DNA of 64,000 nucleotides from Glandiceps talaboti (lineage: Eukaryota > Hemichordata > Enteropneusta > Spengelidae): NCBI RefSeq assembly GCF_964340395.1, contig NC_135553.1, positions 16,976,501 to 17,040,500 on the forward strand, written 5' to 3'. The stretch's first letter is position 1. Every line of letters starts with the position of its first letter. Positions 52,177-63,152 of this stretch are shown one piece after another. The position numbers and the translations under genes were made by a program. Below the pieces are notes generated by a model. The model had not been told where the DNA came from. It made no database searches and saw only the letters and a program-made list of their open reading frames with translations.

Positions 52177-52749
52177 CCTTCAAAGGTTACACATTTACAG
52201 CATACATATTGGATACATAAACAGATTCTTGCAAACCATACCCTCACAAATATATTAAATGAGGTGAAAGTGTTTCCTGATTGATAGAGAGAAGCAATGT
52301 TTTTGGTTTTACGACACTATCAAACCTACATCCAACTTCCAAGCAGTGCATGATTACTGGTATTAGGCATTCTTATCTCAGACTTAGCCTGAGTGAATTT
52401 CTACATATTTTTGTTGTGCAAACATTAAATTTTCATTCTTTCTTCTTTAACACAAATTGAATGAATTGAAACTACATTTTGGGAAAAAGTGAATTTTCTT
52501 CCTGTTTAAAAAGTTTTCACTCCCTAATGTTCAGAGATAATGAATTTTTTAACTCTATGTTTTAGACAACCTGATTTTTTTATTTTCTATTTTTGAGAAA
52601 CCATTAATAGTTGATAGTTCCGATTTTATAGTTGTTCATCCTCCTATATATAACCCTATAATAATAGTTTATTGCACACAATACTTATTTCCACTTCACT
52701 ACTTCTGATACCCATCTCTTCACCTTCATTGATTCTAGTCAAATAACGC

Positions 52750-53170
52750 CAACAAAGCCATGATAACATCATAGATTTAATACACTTTCAGCAGTGTGAG
52801 GATTTCGCTCTTAGAAGAGTGACTCCCGAAACATCAGCTATTTTGGACCAAGAACATTTTTTATCTTAACAAGTTTCTTTTCTCCAACAAAGTCATTGTA
52901 GATTTCCTACACTTTCAGTAATATTAGAATTTAGCTCTTAGAAAGGTTACTCCTGAAACATAACTAATTTTATTTTCGTTGGCCCAAGAACATTTTATCT
53001 TTACAAATACAAGTTTTTCTTTCCAACAAAGTCATTGTAGATTTCATACACTTTCAGGAGTGTTAGGATTTACCTTTTAGAAGAGTTACTCCCAAAACGG
53101 CAGCTATTTATAACTTTGTTGAACCAAGAACATCAAGTTTTGTTTCCCCAACAAAGTCATTGTCACTTTG
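52750..53170. repeat. Diverged tandem repeat, 125-139 bp unit, three copies plus a partial
   Basis: Units begin CCAACAAAGTCATTGTAGAT and contain CTCTTAGAAGAG (a small hairpin), then TACTCCCGAAACA and CCAAGAACATTTT. Starts are near 52750, 52884, 53023 and 53148. Confidence 0.85.
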
Positions 53171-53737
53171 GCTTTAGGTTATTTGGAGACAGTCTGGCTT
53201 ATTTTGCTAAAAAATTTCACAATTTCCTGCCATGAAACAGGAGACAGAGTACAACTAACACCAACAACAAGATTTATTTATACATTATTTGGTGGATAAA
53301 CTATTGCCACCTACTAAGGTCAACCCTGGGGTTCTCAACAAGGTCACCATGTTGAGTTATTTATTTACTCTGCTAAATTTCATCTTTTTTACATTGGCCA
53401 CTAGCCTTAAGTTATGGACTTTACAATGTCTGGACAACTTCGTTTCACAAACATCCTGTTCTATCCTCTGGTCAGCATGCTAGAAGTAAAATGGATTTTT
53501 TTAAGATCCCCTAAAAACCAAAGGTAAACATTCACTCCCTTTTGAAATTCCTGTGCAATGAAGTAATTTGAAATCAACGACAGTGTATATCTCTTCTGAT
53601 TGGTTGGATAGTGCTGTGGTGTCATCTGGTTGGCTATCTGTGTCAGGGGTTTGGGCTCAAATTATACAGCCTGCAGTCTCGTGCTATTTAGGATATCCCT
53701 CGTCGAATCTTTCAGATCTCCCTTTCAATGGTTTTAA

Positions 53738-53764
53738 TAGAGACCATATTGGCATCTAGACTAT
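53738..53764 (-). repeat. TAGTCTRG short dispersed repeat, end fragment
   Basis: Only the terminal part remains: GAGACCATATTGGCATCTAG followed by ACTA. Confidence 0.5.
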
Positions 53765-55085
53765 ACAGTCTGGCAACAGTGGATGGAAAAATTAAAATCT
53801 ACACTGCTTCTTACATTATTTAATCATAATTTGAGAATGATCCTACAATAAACTCCTATGAAAGTCAAGTACATTTTAGATTTGAACTATCCACGTAAAC
53901 AGTGGTGTAAATGAGACTGCATGGTACTTTATCAACACTGGAGGGCAGTCTCTCAATGTCATTATAGTTGAAATGAACAAAATTTTACTTGGAACAATTT
54001 CATACCGTAAAAGTGAGAAATGTTATAACGGGACGTAAAATACAAATATTAGAATGTTGTCCTTGAGATGGATACTTTTTTGGTGCCTTTCAAAATTAAT
54101 GAGGCGGATTTGTGATTTGATCTAGTGCCTCACCCTAAATGATGAAGAATGAATCATATGCACTGATCAGTTGATGACGACATCATGGAATGTGTCTGCA
54201 ACTCTTCCTAAACATAGTAAAACCCCTATTTGCTTGTGTAATGGAAGGGTCTATGAACCAGCCCATAGAGAATAGGACCAACCATAATTATCAAGAAAGA
54301 TGGGGATGGGGGTGTAGGACCAACCATAATAAAGCCAAATAAAATACCTTGTGTTTCCAATTAACCTAACCTACCCTGCTTTAAGCTGCCGACACTACAC
54401 ATTTTTACATGCAAAAAGGTAAAAATGTGACAATTTACTTCTAAAGATTTTCTTGAAAAAGTATCTTTGGTGACTTTTCAAAAATCACATTCAAGAGAAA
54501 TGATGTCATTTCATTCTATGACAGCACAGTGTGCATATTGTGTTTGTCTACTTCTGAATCACATAATTGTTTTCATTTACTTCTTTTTACACTTCATCAA
54601 CTGTTACGGAAGTATTGTGACCAACAAGTATCTTGTCTTTGGGTCGAAGTAATTAAACATAAAATATAAAATAAAATAAAATCCTGACCTGCCTACCCAA
54701 TTTTCTGAAGTCAAACTCAGAAACAAACATTTTTCTTTATTTTTGCCTTATCAAGAAAGATGGGGTGAGGGTGTCAACAAGATTTTGTTGTGATAACAAC
54801 TGGGCATGAAGTTGTTGAAGATGGCTTCTATGACTTTTAATCAGTCATTTCCAGTGGGTATACAAACAAATACATTGTAGACAATGTCTATCTCAGAAAT
54901 GAACAACAAAGAAGTTAGTTTATAGCAAAAAACGTTCCTATGCATCCAAAATCTTTACACCATTCTTGCAGTCAACACTTAACACAATGATGGAAGGTAA
55001 TAACAGTAACTGCAGTGAGAGAAATGAGTTGCAAGTCAAACTTGCTTTCTTTGGAGATGGGTATAAAACAGGCCCGCATACATAT

Positions 55086-55098
55086 TGACCTTTGACCT
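55086..55098 (-). promoter_or_regulatory. DR1-type AGGTCA repeat
   Basis: The plus strand reads TGACCT, T, TGACCT, a perfect DR1 on the minus strand. It lies in intergenic sequence about 5.9 kb past the DGKE stop. Confidence 0.3.
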
Positions 55099-56119
55099 GG
55101 CACATACATGAAGTGGCAAAGTTTGAAATCAATTTCCTGGGTGCGGTTGTTAAGAGTTGACACCCCATGTACAGATAAATGGTGATGAAGATTTAGAACA
55201 TACAGCTGTCACCCTTTTTTGAAAATAAATTATTTAGACCAAGGACATAATATTGGACTACGTTTTTTATCAGTTGTTCATGATTGTTGTACATTACAGT
55301 TTAGGTGAGGGAAAGAGATGCACATTGATTCTGACTGGAATCCATGCAGATGAGGGTTTTAGAATTCATTATTCCCCCAACACATAAGATTGGGAAATCA
55401 CAATTCAATATCCCCAATCGCCTGTATTCTACTATTCTAGGCTATGACAAAGTAGATGACATGACATAAAATACACTGTCGTTGAAGTCTTTGTACGATA
55501 CCAATACCGTAGGCTGACTCAGATCATGATTCCTGTTGAAAGATTTGATATTGACGTCTAATCACAAAATCAGCTCTGTTAACACAAACACATCTAATAA
55601 ACAGGTGATTCTAGATCCTCTCTCAGGCTCAGGCCATTTTTGCGAGTCAGAGTTTTATTTTTTTTTGCTGGGGCAACAAACAACACATGGTTGACCCATG
55701 CCATAAAGCTTGGAGGCCAGTGGTTTTACAACTGTTACAATAGTATACCTTTGCTGGCTGACTTTGGCTGTGTCCTCTCTACTCACAGTTGAAGTCAACC
55801 AAGATACTAAGCTATAACAATGCTGACCACAGGTACAACAGCTCTGTGATTAGATGTAGAACAATAAAAACTGTGAAGTCACATATGCAAAACAAGTTTA
55901 GGACCTAGTGTTAGGATATTTGCCATTGGTATCTTATTTCAAGATGGTCATAGATTATAATTTGATGTATGCATAGGCTGGATTGCTTTATTTACCTCTA
56001 TTTACATCATATAATGTCCTTTGCTTTTTATTTTGTTGTTCCAAGAGTGACTACCTCTGTGGGGAAAGGCTGTCTCTTTTCACAAGAACAAAATCAAAAC
56101 AAGGACAAGATACAAAGTA

Positions 56120-56580
56120 CATAATCTAATCTAATTTAATCTAATCTAATTTTGTTCTATAGCGCATTCCATATAACTATCACAATGCACTTTACAAAGC
56201 ACAGTAAAACGAGTACAAAAACAGACTCACTCGAAAGTCTTATTGAAGAAATAGGTCTTCAGACCTGGAATGTAGTGACACTCTGTAGATACGATGGCAG
56301 AGCATTCCACAAGTGTGGGGCACAAATTGAGAATACTCTGTCTCCATAATAAGCAGTATTGCTGAGTGGTTGGTGTAAGTAAATTTCATTCTGTGAGTTA
56401 CTGCGTAAAGTACGGCTGGAGCTATGACGGGTAAGTAACTGACTAAGATAGCCAGGTGCAAAACCATGAAGTACTTCGATCTTTGAATGTTAAGCAGAGA
56501 ATTTTAAATTCTGCACGCTGTTGTACTGGTAGCCAGTGTAACACTTTGAGAAAAGGGGTAATGTGATTACACTTCTCTCT
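56120..56580 (+). repeat. Interspersed repeat fragment beginning TAGCGCATTCC
   Basis: After a TCTAA pentanucleotide tract come TATAGCGCATTCCATATAAC, CACTTTACAAAG, GCATTCCACAAGTGTGGGGC, AATTTTAAATTCTGCACGCT, GTAGCCAGTGTAA and GGGGTAATGTGATTACA. This order of motifs resembles a repeat family common in marine animal genomes (from memory, not searched). A 65-codon frame at 56152-56349 is probably part of it. Confidence 0.45.
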
Positions 56581-57967
56581 AATAACTCTCTAATAACTTC
56601 TCTCTAATAAACATTCACAACTTTTAGCTCACATTTCATAACATTTGGCACTCATAAGGTATAATATATTTGGTTTTAGTTGAAATGTTATGATAACTTG
56701 GTCTGTGTTGATACTCCAGTAGCTCTCCATAGTTTTTAAACAATGTAATGTTTTGTATATTAAACTCTCATGTATATGTTTTATCAATTTGTTACTGGTC
56801 AATTTTATACACATGCACTTGATAGATCTTGTACATTGTACTATACTACATTCTCTACTGATGTTAGTCTGATAGATATGTTGGTGTGTTTACTCCTTTA
56901 AGTACTCCTTACCATGTCAGGGCTCCAAATTAACAGTAGTCCCATGTCCACAGACTACCAATTCCTGTCATGGGGCTACCATACTTTGCAGCTGGTAGCC
57001 TGCTCAGGCTACCACAGATTATGCAATGATTTAAAGGATGGAAGATTTACGGAGTTGAAAATATTCCAATAACATAGATATTTCCAATAGAGGAACCCTG
57101 TTTTCAGTTCAGGAAATAATATAGGACTATTGGTCACCATCCTTGGACTACCAATTTCTGAAATTGTAGTCAACTAAGACTACAAAGAAAGAAGTTCATT
57201 TCGAGCCCTGCATGTTAATGCTAATGACGAATGTTTCAATTTTTTGTTTTGGGTATCATAAAGACAATAGTCATCTTCTACTTGTACAGATATGGCATTC
57301 TCCTGAACCACACTGATTTTTCTGTTTCCATAGCAACACGCGTTTCACCACTGGCACAGAGAGACTGATAGTTTTACAACACAACATTTGTAAACCACAT
57401 GTCTCTTTTATGGCAATGTTCAAAATGCACCCACCAAGAGGTCCATATTTCGTTGCTTCAGCAGAAATGTGTGTTCTGGCTTGCGAGAATGATACAACAC
57501 TGCAATATCATGCACATAGTAACTGTCATCCTGTGACTTTGTTTTGACTAAATGATTAACTAATATTGAATATGGAAAAACATAAACATATACTCCCATA
57601 AATCAAACCAATAATCCAGTTTCAACATTTATTCACATGTTTGCTTCTAAAGAGTTGTTTATGCATATAGCAATATAATACTATAAATAATCCAGTAAGG
57701 TATACATTTCTGTACAGTCAAAATACAGAATAAATATGCTACACAAAATAGCAAACATATCACTTTTCTCTCTTGACTTTTATACACAATGATGTTACCA
57801 TAACAACTAAAGACAGAAGTATATATAAACATTTGACATGATATGCACAAACAGAAAAATAATGATTACATTTCTCTTTACATCAAGGTTATGTAAGATG
57901 TTTGTGTACATTTCTTGCAAGGTGGATAAAGTTTTCTTTAATTTTCGGGAACTAGGCACTGCTTTCA

Positions 57968-58375
57968 TATCTGGACAGAACAAGTGTAGCAGATTCACAG
58001 ATCCAGCAATAATAAAGACAGTCCAGCTGAATAGTTTTCTATCTGGATAGAACAAGCACAGCAGATTCACCGACACAGCTATGTAGACAGTCTAGCTGAG
58101 TAGCATTCTATCTGGACAGAACAAGTGTAGCAGATTCACAGATACAGCTATGCAGACGGTCTAGCTGAGTAGCATTCTATCTGGACAGAACAACTGTAGC
58201 AGATTCACAGATACAGCTATGCAGACGGTCTAGCTGAGTAGCATTCTATCTGGACAGAACAACTGTAGCAGATTCACAGATCCAGCAATAACATAGACAG
58301 TCCAGCTGAATAGTTTTCTATCTGGATAGAACAAGTGTAGCAGATTCACAGATCCAGCTATGTAGACAAGCTTTC
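57968..58375. repeat. 69-72-bp minisatellite, six copies
   Basis: Units run ATCTGGACAGAACAAGTGTA, GCAGATTCACAGATMCAGC, then GCAGACGGTCTAGCTGAGTA. Starts are near 57968, 58040, 58109, 58178, 58247 and 58319. Two sequence variants of the second half occur (CAATAACATAGACAGTCC or TATGCAGACGGTCT). Confidence 0.9.
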
Positions 58376-58643
58376 TAGATTTGCAGCATAATATTTTCAC
58401 AGTGCTATTGGCAGCAAGGTTGACAATTCTAGTGCAAGGTTAGAATATTTCATCAATTTCTTTTTCTCGAAAATAAAGTTCGTTTGCATTTTTGTGAAGT
58501 ATAGCTTCTGCCTATTTGCAGTGTGATCATCTGTCATTGTGTATGAACATAATGGTTACATGCAAATCATTGAGTATTATACTAACTATAGACTCACTAG
58601 TACTACGACTTGGATGGGTGTGAAAGCAGAGAATGAAGTTTAA

Positions 58644-58937
58644 AGTGGTCATATGGATGAGGATTGGATATTTATTTTGGATTTTTAATTTATAAAACAA
58701 TTTCATCATGGCTTCCTAATTGAAATATCAATGTGAAACAACATTGACAAAGTCTGCGTTTACAACTCAATACATTGCAGAAAGCTTAAAAAAAAAATGT
58801 GTTAAAAGTTTGTTATTGTACATACAGACTTTGTCAATGTTGTTTCACATTGATTTTTCAAGTAGGAAGCCATGATAAAATTGCTTTATAAATGAAAAAT
58901 CCACAATAAAGACCCAATCCTCATCCATATGACCACT
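58644..58937. mobile_element. Palindromic MITE-like element with TTAA flank, copy 2
   Basis: Left flank TTAA is at 58640-58643 and right flank GTAA (one change) at 58938-58941. The ends AGTGGTCATATGGATGAGGA and TCCTCATCCATATGACCACT are exact complements. Inner parts such as ATGTGAAACAACATTGACAA also recur inverted. It is related to 35900-36254. Confidence 0.85.
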
Positions 58938-59973
58938 GTAATACTCTGTACTTGTGCTAATTAAAAAGTTGTGTCAAGATTTGATTGAAATTGATCACTG
59001 CAATGATATCTATACTGTTCCTCTTGATATGACTCATTTAAAAAATCTAGTCAACACAGCTTGGCACAAGTTACTCTATCTCTGCATAGTGACACCGATA
59101 CTTATATTTCTCACATTTCAAATATTCATTACTAAATTTATCATTTTTCTTCAGCATTTTACAAATTTCCCAATTCACTGCGGACTAAAATCATGTTACT
59201 CAATACATTGATTCTTAATAAAAAAAAAATTGAACAAAAACTTTGATCAAAAATGAATTTGTAAACTTGTTTTTGTAATAGATAGATATCGACCTCTGAC
59301 AAGTGAAAACAATTTTGACAATAGGTGTGTACTTTTCAACTTCCTGTTTGTAAACTCACAACTGATTGTTCTGTATCTAAAAGGTCAGTTTTACTTATTT
59401 TGGACTTAAAAGGTTGATTGGTGGTGCTAAGGTCTCAAAGTTCTTTGACGAATCTTGAAGGTCATCAACCTAACAGCCTTGATACACAATGGAGAGAAAC
59501 CTGCTGCTTAAGTAGTGCGCCCTCTAGTGACAGAAACCTGCCAGTCTTCTTCACAACAGGTAGTAGTTTTTACACATGAGTAACGTTTGTATACATGTGG
59601 CAGAATAATTTTGAATAATCAAGGATTTAGTACCCCTGACAATAAATTTTCTTTGTAATTTTTGTTTTTTGTAGTTTGGATTGTTTACTGATCAACAGTA
59701 AAAAAGGTACTTTTCATAAAATATAGAAAAGAAGTGAGTTTTTTTTGTTTGTTTTTTTTAGATGTCTGTATTAATCAACGTGCATAGTGAGTGATATCTT
59801 TTTAAGTCTGAGAGTAGATTGGTTCTTCTACACCAAAGTTGAGAATTAATAAACATTTTGGGAGAAATGAAAAAAGAAGACAATTCTTGTCATTACATAT
59901 GAAGTATAGCAAATATTCTCCTACTGAGAAACTTTTGACAATCAGGGGAAAAAAAGATCTGAAACTTTGAAAA

Positions 59974-59986
59974 AGGTCAGAGGTCA
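59974..59986 (+). promoter_or_regulatory. DR1-type AGGTCA repeat
   Basis: AGGTCA, G, AGGTCA: a perfect DR1, about 1 kb past the DGKE stop codon and possibly inside its 3' UTR. Confidence 0.3.
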
Positions 59987-60979
59987 TTGAAAATCAAACA
60001 TCACAAGACAGTGAGTTCCTCTGATTCACTAGTAAAATGTGCCCTTGTCAGTCTGTGTTGATGTGACTGACCTTCGGAATTGTGAATGAACAATATACAT
60101 GCAAGCGGCAAAACATTAAACATTTAATTATATATACATTTGCTCATAGATTTGCCTTGCAACGTGATAACTTTCTTCGATGTGATATCATTTTAATAAA
60201 TTTGGCAAAGCATGTATCGGTTATTTCATAACTTAACCGTTCAAGTTAAACGCGTATAATGCTATCAGCTAGACATTCATTTTTAAGGTAGGTATAACAA
60301 GACATGACAAATGATACATAACGCCACTTCTGTTCGGCAAAATAGTCCTGAAAATAAGTTACTATGTTGGCATTAACGATTGGAAACCTTAAAATCAACA
60401 CTTTACCCTTGAACTGTATAATGTACACATTAAGACAGTGTCATTAAATGATTTGTAAATGTAACCAACTTGTCATGAAATGGACATCCCATTTATCACA
60501 ATCAGTAAATACTGTGATAATAGATGCCAAATACTACTTTACTCCAGCAAGGTTATAATGTTTGAAGGCGACTTTGGTATAGTCTGTCTTGCTAATTAAC
60601 ATAAGACAGCAAGGTTCTACAGCATTCTTAGGGGACATTGGACACAGAGCAGCTGACAATAGACAACCTAAACTCTAAACCTACACCTAAATCTATACCA
60701 TCTCTAGGTAAAAACGTTTTCCTGTACTCTTGTTTGACAAAGTTTTTTTTGTTTGTTTTTAAATTGATATTGCACTCTGGGACCAGTGACATGGAGATCA
60801 ATCAAGCGCCATCAACATCATCACTGCATGTTACTTTGTTTCTCCATGTACTTTGTTCCAAGTGTCAGGGCCAGGCCACTTATGAAAGGCGCCCTCAACT
60901 TATATACTACACTTTACTTTGTTTTTTCCTATCTACCTACCTTTACGTGGCAACTACTCTATCCTATCAGTTCACCTGA

Positions 60980-61123
60980 CTATTTACTGGGACTATGTTT
61001 TTCTGGGTCTGCTTTAACTAACATCAATGCTTGATTACGATGTTTGATGTTTATAACACAAGGTACTTGTTCCCAAGGCTCTCCATCAACCTGCATAGGC
61101 ATCTTGGACCCTCTCAAGGTGAT
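60980..61123 (-). CDS. DGKE: Diacylglycerol kinase epsilon, last coding exon
   Basis: The exon encodes 47 residues to a TAG (60980-60982). It begins [20 protein letters not shown] and continues [15 protein letters not shown]. This is the C-terminal end of the DAGK accessory domain. Human DGKE has [22 protein letters not shown] at this place, and the PxQxDGEPWxQ motif is shared by animal DAG kinases. The acceptor on the minus strand is tgtttcag. The tail after the motif is short ([11 protein letters not shown]), so the protein ends soon after the domain. The theta type has a longer tail, and the alpha group has a different tail here. Confidence 0.93.
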   Translation of the reverse strand: [47 protein letters not shown]

Positions 61124-61464
61124 CTGAAACATTACCATAAAAAACACTTAATGAACTGATAAAGGGTATGAAGAAATGGTTTTATGCAAATGCTCCAGGT
61201 GCATTACAGTTTGCTAATCAAAATAAAAACAAAAGAAATTCATACATTGACCTGCATGGTGCTATTCAATCATAGTCAATAACTGGAGACATAACATGCT
61301 TATACCTAGTATGTTTCACATGTAAAGCAAATTTAAACGAAATAAAACATAAGTGAAATCTGAAGACATACACACAAAAACTTATTTAATTACAACTTGA
61401 AAAATAGGTACAGGATCCTCTTGAGAAATGAGAAAAAAGTGTTGTAATGCTATATTTTACGTAC

Positions 61465-61576
61465 CTTGACTTGTCTTGCCTGCCCCAATCTGACCGGATC
61501 TGCTAATCCTACATGTAGCTGTGCCATGTGGAAGGATGAACTCAATCCCACTACTTCCAGGATACCGTCATTATAC
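61465..61576 (-). CDS. DGKE: Diacylglycerol kinase epsilon, DAGK accessory domain exon
   Basis: The exon encodes a split Gly followed by YNDGILEVVGLSSSFHMAQL and then HVGLADPVRLGQARQVK. Human DGKE has [32 protein letters not shown] here. The alpha-type kinases carry an extra insertion just before this block, and it is absent here. Borders are ccag|G at 61576 and AAG|GTACGT after 61465. The exon enters with two bases of the Gly codon from the previous exon and leaves in phase 0. Confidence 0.93.
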
Positions 61577-61772
61577 CTGGTCAGATGCAAGAACAACACA
61601 AACTAAATACATAGCTTTGGTCTAAAATACATGTACCAAGGTACCTCTAGTAGGATGAAAGAACAACACACACTATGTATTACATTGGCACTGATCAAAC
61701 TATTGATAGATATGTGTACCAAAATATTAACCTCTGAGAATTTAAGTATGTGTATTTAGTATCCCTACCCAA

Positions 61773-61792
61773 AGGTCAAAGGTCAAAGGTCA
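61773..61792 (+). promoter_or_regulatory. Triple AGGTCA direct repeat (DR1) in a DGKE intron
   Basis: Three AGGTCA half-sites follow each other at 61773, 61780 and 61787, each separated by one A, giving two overlapping DR1 motifs. DR1 is the binding site type of RXR, HNF4, COUP-TF and PPAR-type nuclear receptors. The site lies in the intron between the 61465-61576 and 61986-62116 exons. Function is inferred from the motif only, and it could be a short tandem duplication. Confidence 0.4.
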
Positions 61793-61985
61793 AAGTTATG
61801 TGATTTGGCGTGGTGAATAATAACCATCACATTAGTTTGCATTTTTAGCTTTGGGCAACTCTTTTTGTATGCCTTTAAACAACTTTAGACATAAAAAGCC
61901 TTATATTGTAGTATCACAACACGACTGATATTACTATGCATTTATAATGTACCCATTATGTATATACTTGTCTGTGTTCACTTAC

Positions 61986-62116
61986 CCAACTTTTGGTATA
62001 TTGTTACCACTACTAGTACCAGTCCACAGTGGACATCCAGCACCCCAACTGTTAATATTGAGTACCACAATGCCTTCTAACTCTGGTAAATCAATCAATT
62101 TACCATCCAATTCGAC
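61986..62116 (-). CDS. DGKE: Diacylglycerol kinase epsilon, DAGK accessory domain exon
   Basis: This exon encodes [20 protein letters not shown], then [13 protein letters not shown] and a short serine/glycine/asparagine loop. Human DGKE reads [35 protein letters not shown] at the same place. Acceptor ttttacag precedes 62116, and donor GG|GTAAGT follows 61986. The WGxGxxLW core is typical of the DAGK accessory fold, which packs against the catalytic domain. Confidence 0.93.
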
Positions 62117-62293
62117 CTGTAAAATGCACAGTAATGAACTCAGGATATATAAAAACAATGTCAGGTGTTCACTTCCAACAAATTCTTTGACTCTGCGAGT
62201 AGAAATTTTCATAAATAAGTATGAACCTGGAGTCCATGAACATTCATTCTCGCAATATTATTTAATGTAGTGATATTGGAAAGGTATACTTAC

Positions 62294-62482
62294 TGTGATT
62301 TTCCTGTGAAGATACTTGCATTCTTGTTCAAGTATTAAATCTCTGGCTCCAAAAAAGAAGTACCAGATCTTATTGGTAAGACGATTCTTGAACCAAGATG
62401 GCCGACTTTCTCTTTGTCGGTGAAATTTGAGGGCTATCGATGCATCACAACCAAGGGAGAAATAATTACTCATAGCCAGCAT
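62294..62482 (-). CDS. DGKE: Diacylglycerol kinase epsilon, start of DAGK accessory domain
   Basis: Diacylglycerol kinase epsilon phosphorylates diacylglycerol to phosphatidic acid. It prefers arachidonoyl substrates and takes part in the phosphatidylinositol cycle at membranes. This 63-codon exon holds MSNYFSLGCDASIALKFH, followed by RNLT-type and FFGARD segments and LEQECKYLHRKIT. In human DGKE the matching parts are MNNYFSVGPDALMALNFH, SSRILNKAVYLFYGTKD and VQECKDLNKKVEL. The theta-type enzyme reads MSNYCGIGIDAELSLDFH, then diverges, so epsilon is the best fit. Borders are cttcag|A at 62482 and ACA|GTAAGT after 62294, both in phase 0. The catalytic GGDGT motif, the C1 domains and the N-terminal hydrophobic segment are upstream of the window, so kinase activity cannot be judged from here. 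Confidence 0.95.
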
Positions 62483-63097
62483 CTGAAGTGAAACAAGATC
62501 AAAGAGCGATATGTGTATTGGTAGCTTAGATAAACTGGTCAAGTACATTTGTGTTTCTAAGTAACTGTCATACTTTGAAAGAAAAAATACAACCAGTGCA
62601 TTGTAGTAAATGGAAAATATTAAACTTGGAAAGATTTGCACTTTTGCACATATTTCCAGTTATTCTTTGATAAGATAAATGTCCCTTTAAGCCATTTGAC
62701 ATGGTTTGTTTTTAATATTATGTCCCATTTTTCTTTCAACTGTGTGATTTTGTATTCATTTTCTGTACTTCATAATTTAAACGCTCTATTGGTCATACCC
62801 TAATTGTACTGACTATTTATGTTAATCTCTTTCTTTTGCCAAGTCACATGGACATTGGTACAAATAGCCCATTTTGCCACGTCTGTTGAAAATGTCTAAT
62901 TTCATGATTTCAACACTGGGGGCACTGTTCCCTCCAATCCACATTGCGATACAGTTTTATGAAACTTGACACTGGTTTTGTTCACTGAATCAGTATTATG
63001 TTTTTTTAAACTCTCAAAATTTACAATTCATATCACATTCCACACTGTCTCCTGACATGACTACAAATCATTATGTACATTTATTAATTAGCCATAC

Positions 63098-63152
63098 CTT
63101 GCTAGATTTCCGGAAACCAAATTTTCTGTTATTCACAACATTAATTGTCCAC
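63098..63152 (-). CDS. DGKE: Diacylglycerol kinase epsilon, short exon linking catalytic and accessory domains
   Basis: The first base completes a codon begun in an exon outside the window, and 18 codons follow: WTINVVNNRKFGFRKSSK. Human DGKE has WKVQVTNKGYYNLRKPKE at the same spot, just before MNNYFSVG. Acceptor ccttgtcag precedes 63152, and donor AAG|GTATGG follows 63098. The phases fit the next exon exactly. Confidence 0.85.

Larger units (their letters stand above)
16550..60979. other. Gene-poor intergenic region, repeat-rich
   Basis: No gene can be supported in this 44 kb. Its recognisable content is tandem arrays, microsatellites, small dispersed repeats, fold-back elements and one tRNA-related SINE, each listed separately. 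The stretches between them are AT-rich and carry only short open frames on both strands. A 171-codon frame at 36662-37177 (minus), a splice-bordered block at 35099-35206 (minus) and blocks near 48.1-48.7 kb are the only coding candidates I consider worth noting. The 3' UTR of the right-hand gene must occupy part of the right end. No AATAAA on the minus strand near 60.98 kb could be assigned to it. Confidence 0.6.

Noticed and set aside
51807-52284. Open frames of Val-Cys or His-Thr repeats up to about 148 codons
   Set aside because: They are translations of the TG/TGCG microsatellite.
52750-53170. Hammerhead ribozyme in the tandem repeat (hairpin CTCTTAGAAGAG followed by GAAAC)
   Set aside because: The required CTGANGA core before the hairpin is missing in all three units, so a self-cleaving motif is not supported.
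16550-60979. CRISPR array, operon, phage or integrative element
   Set aside because: The tandem arrays have no spacer structure, and the surroundings are clearly eukaryotic.
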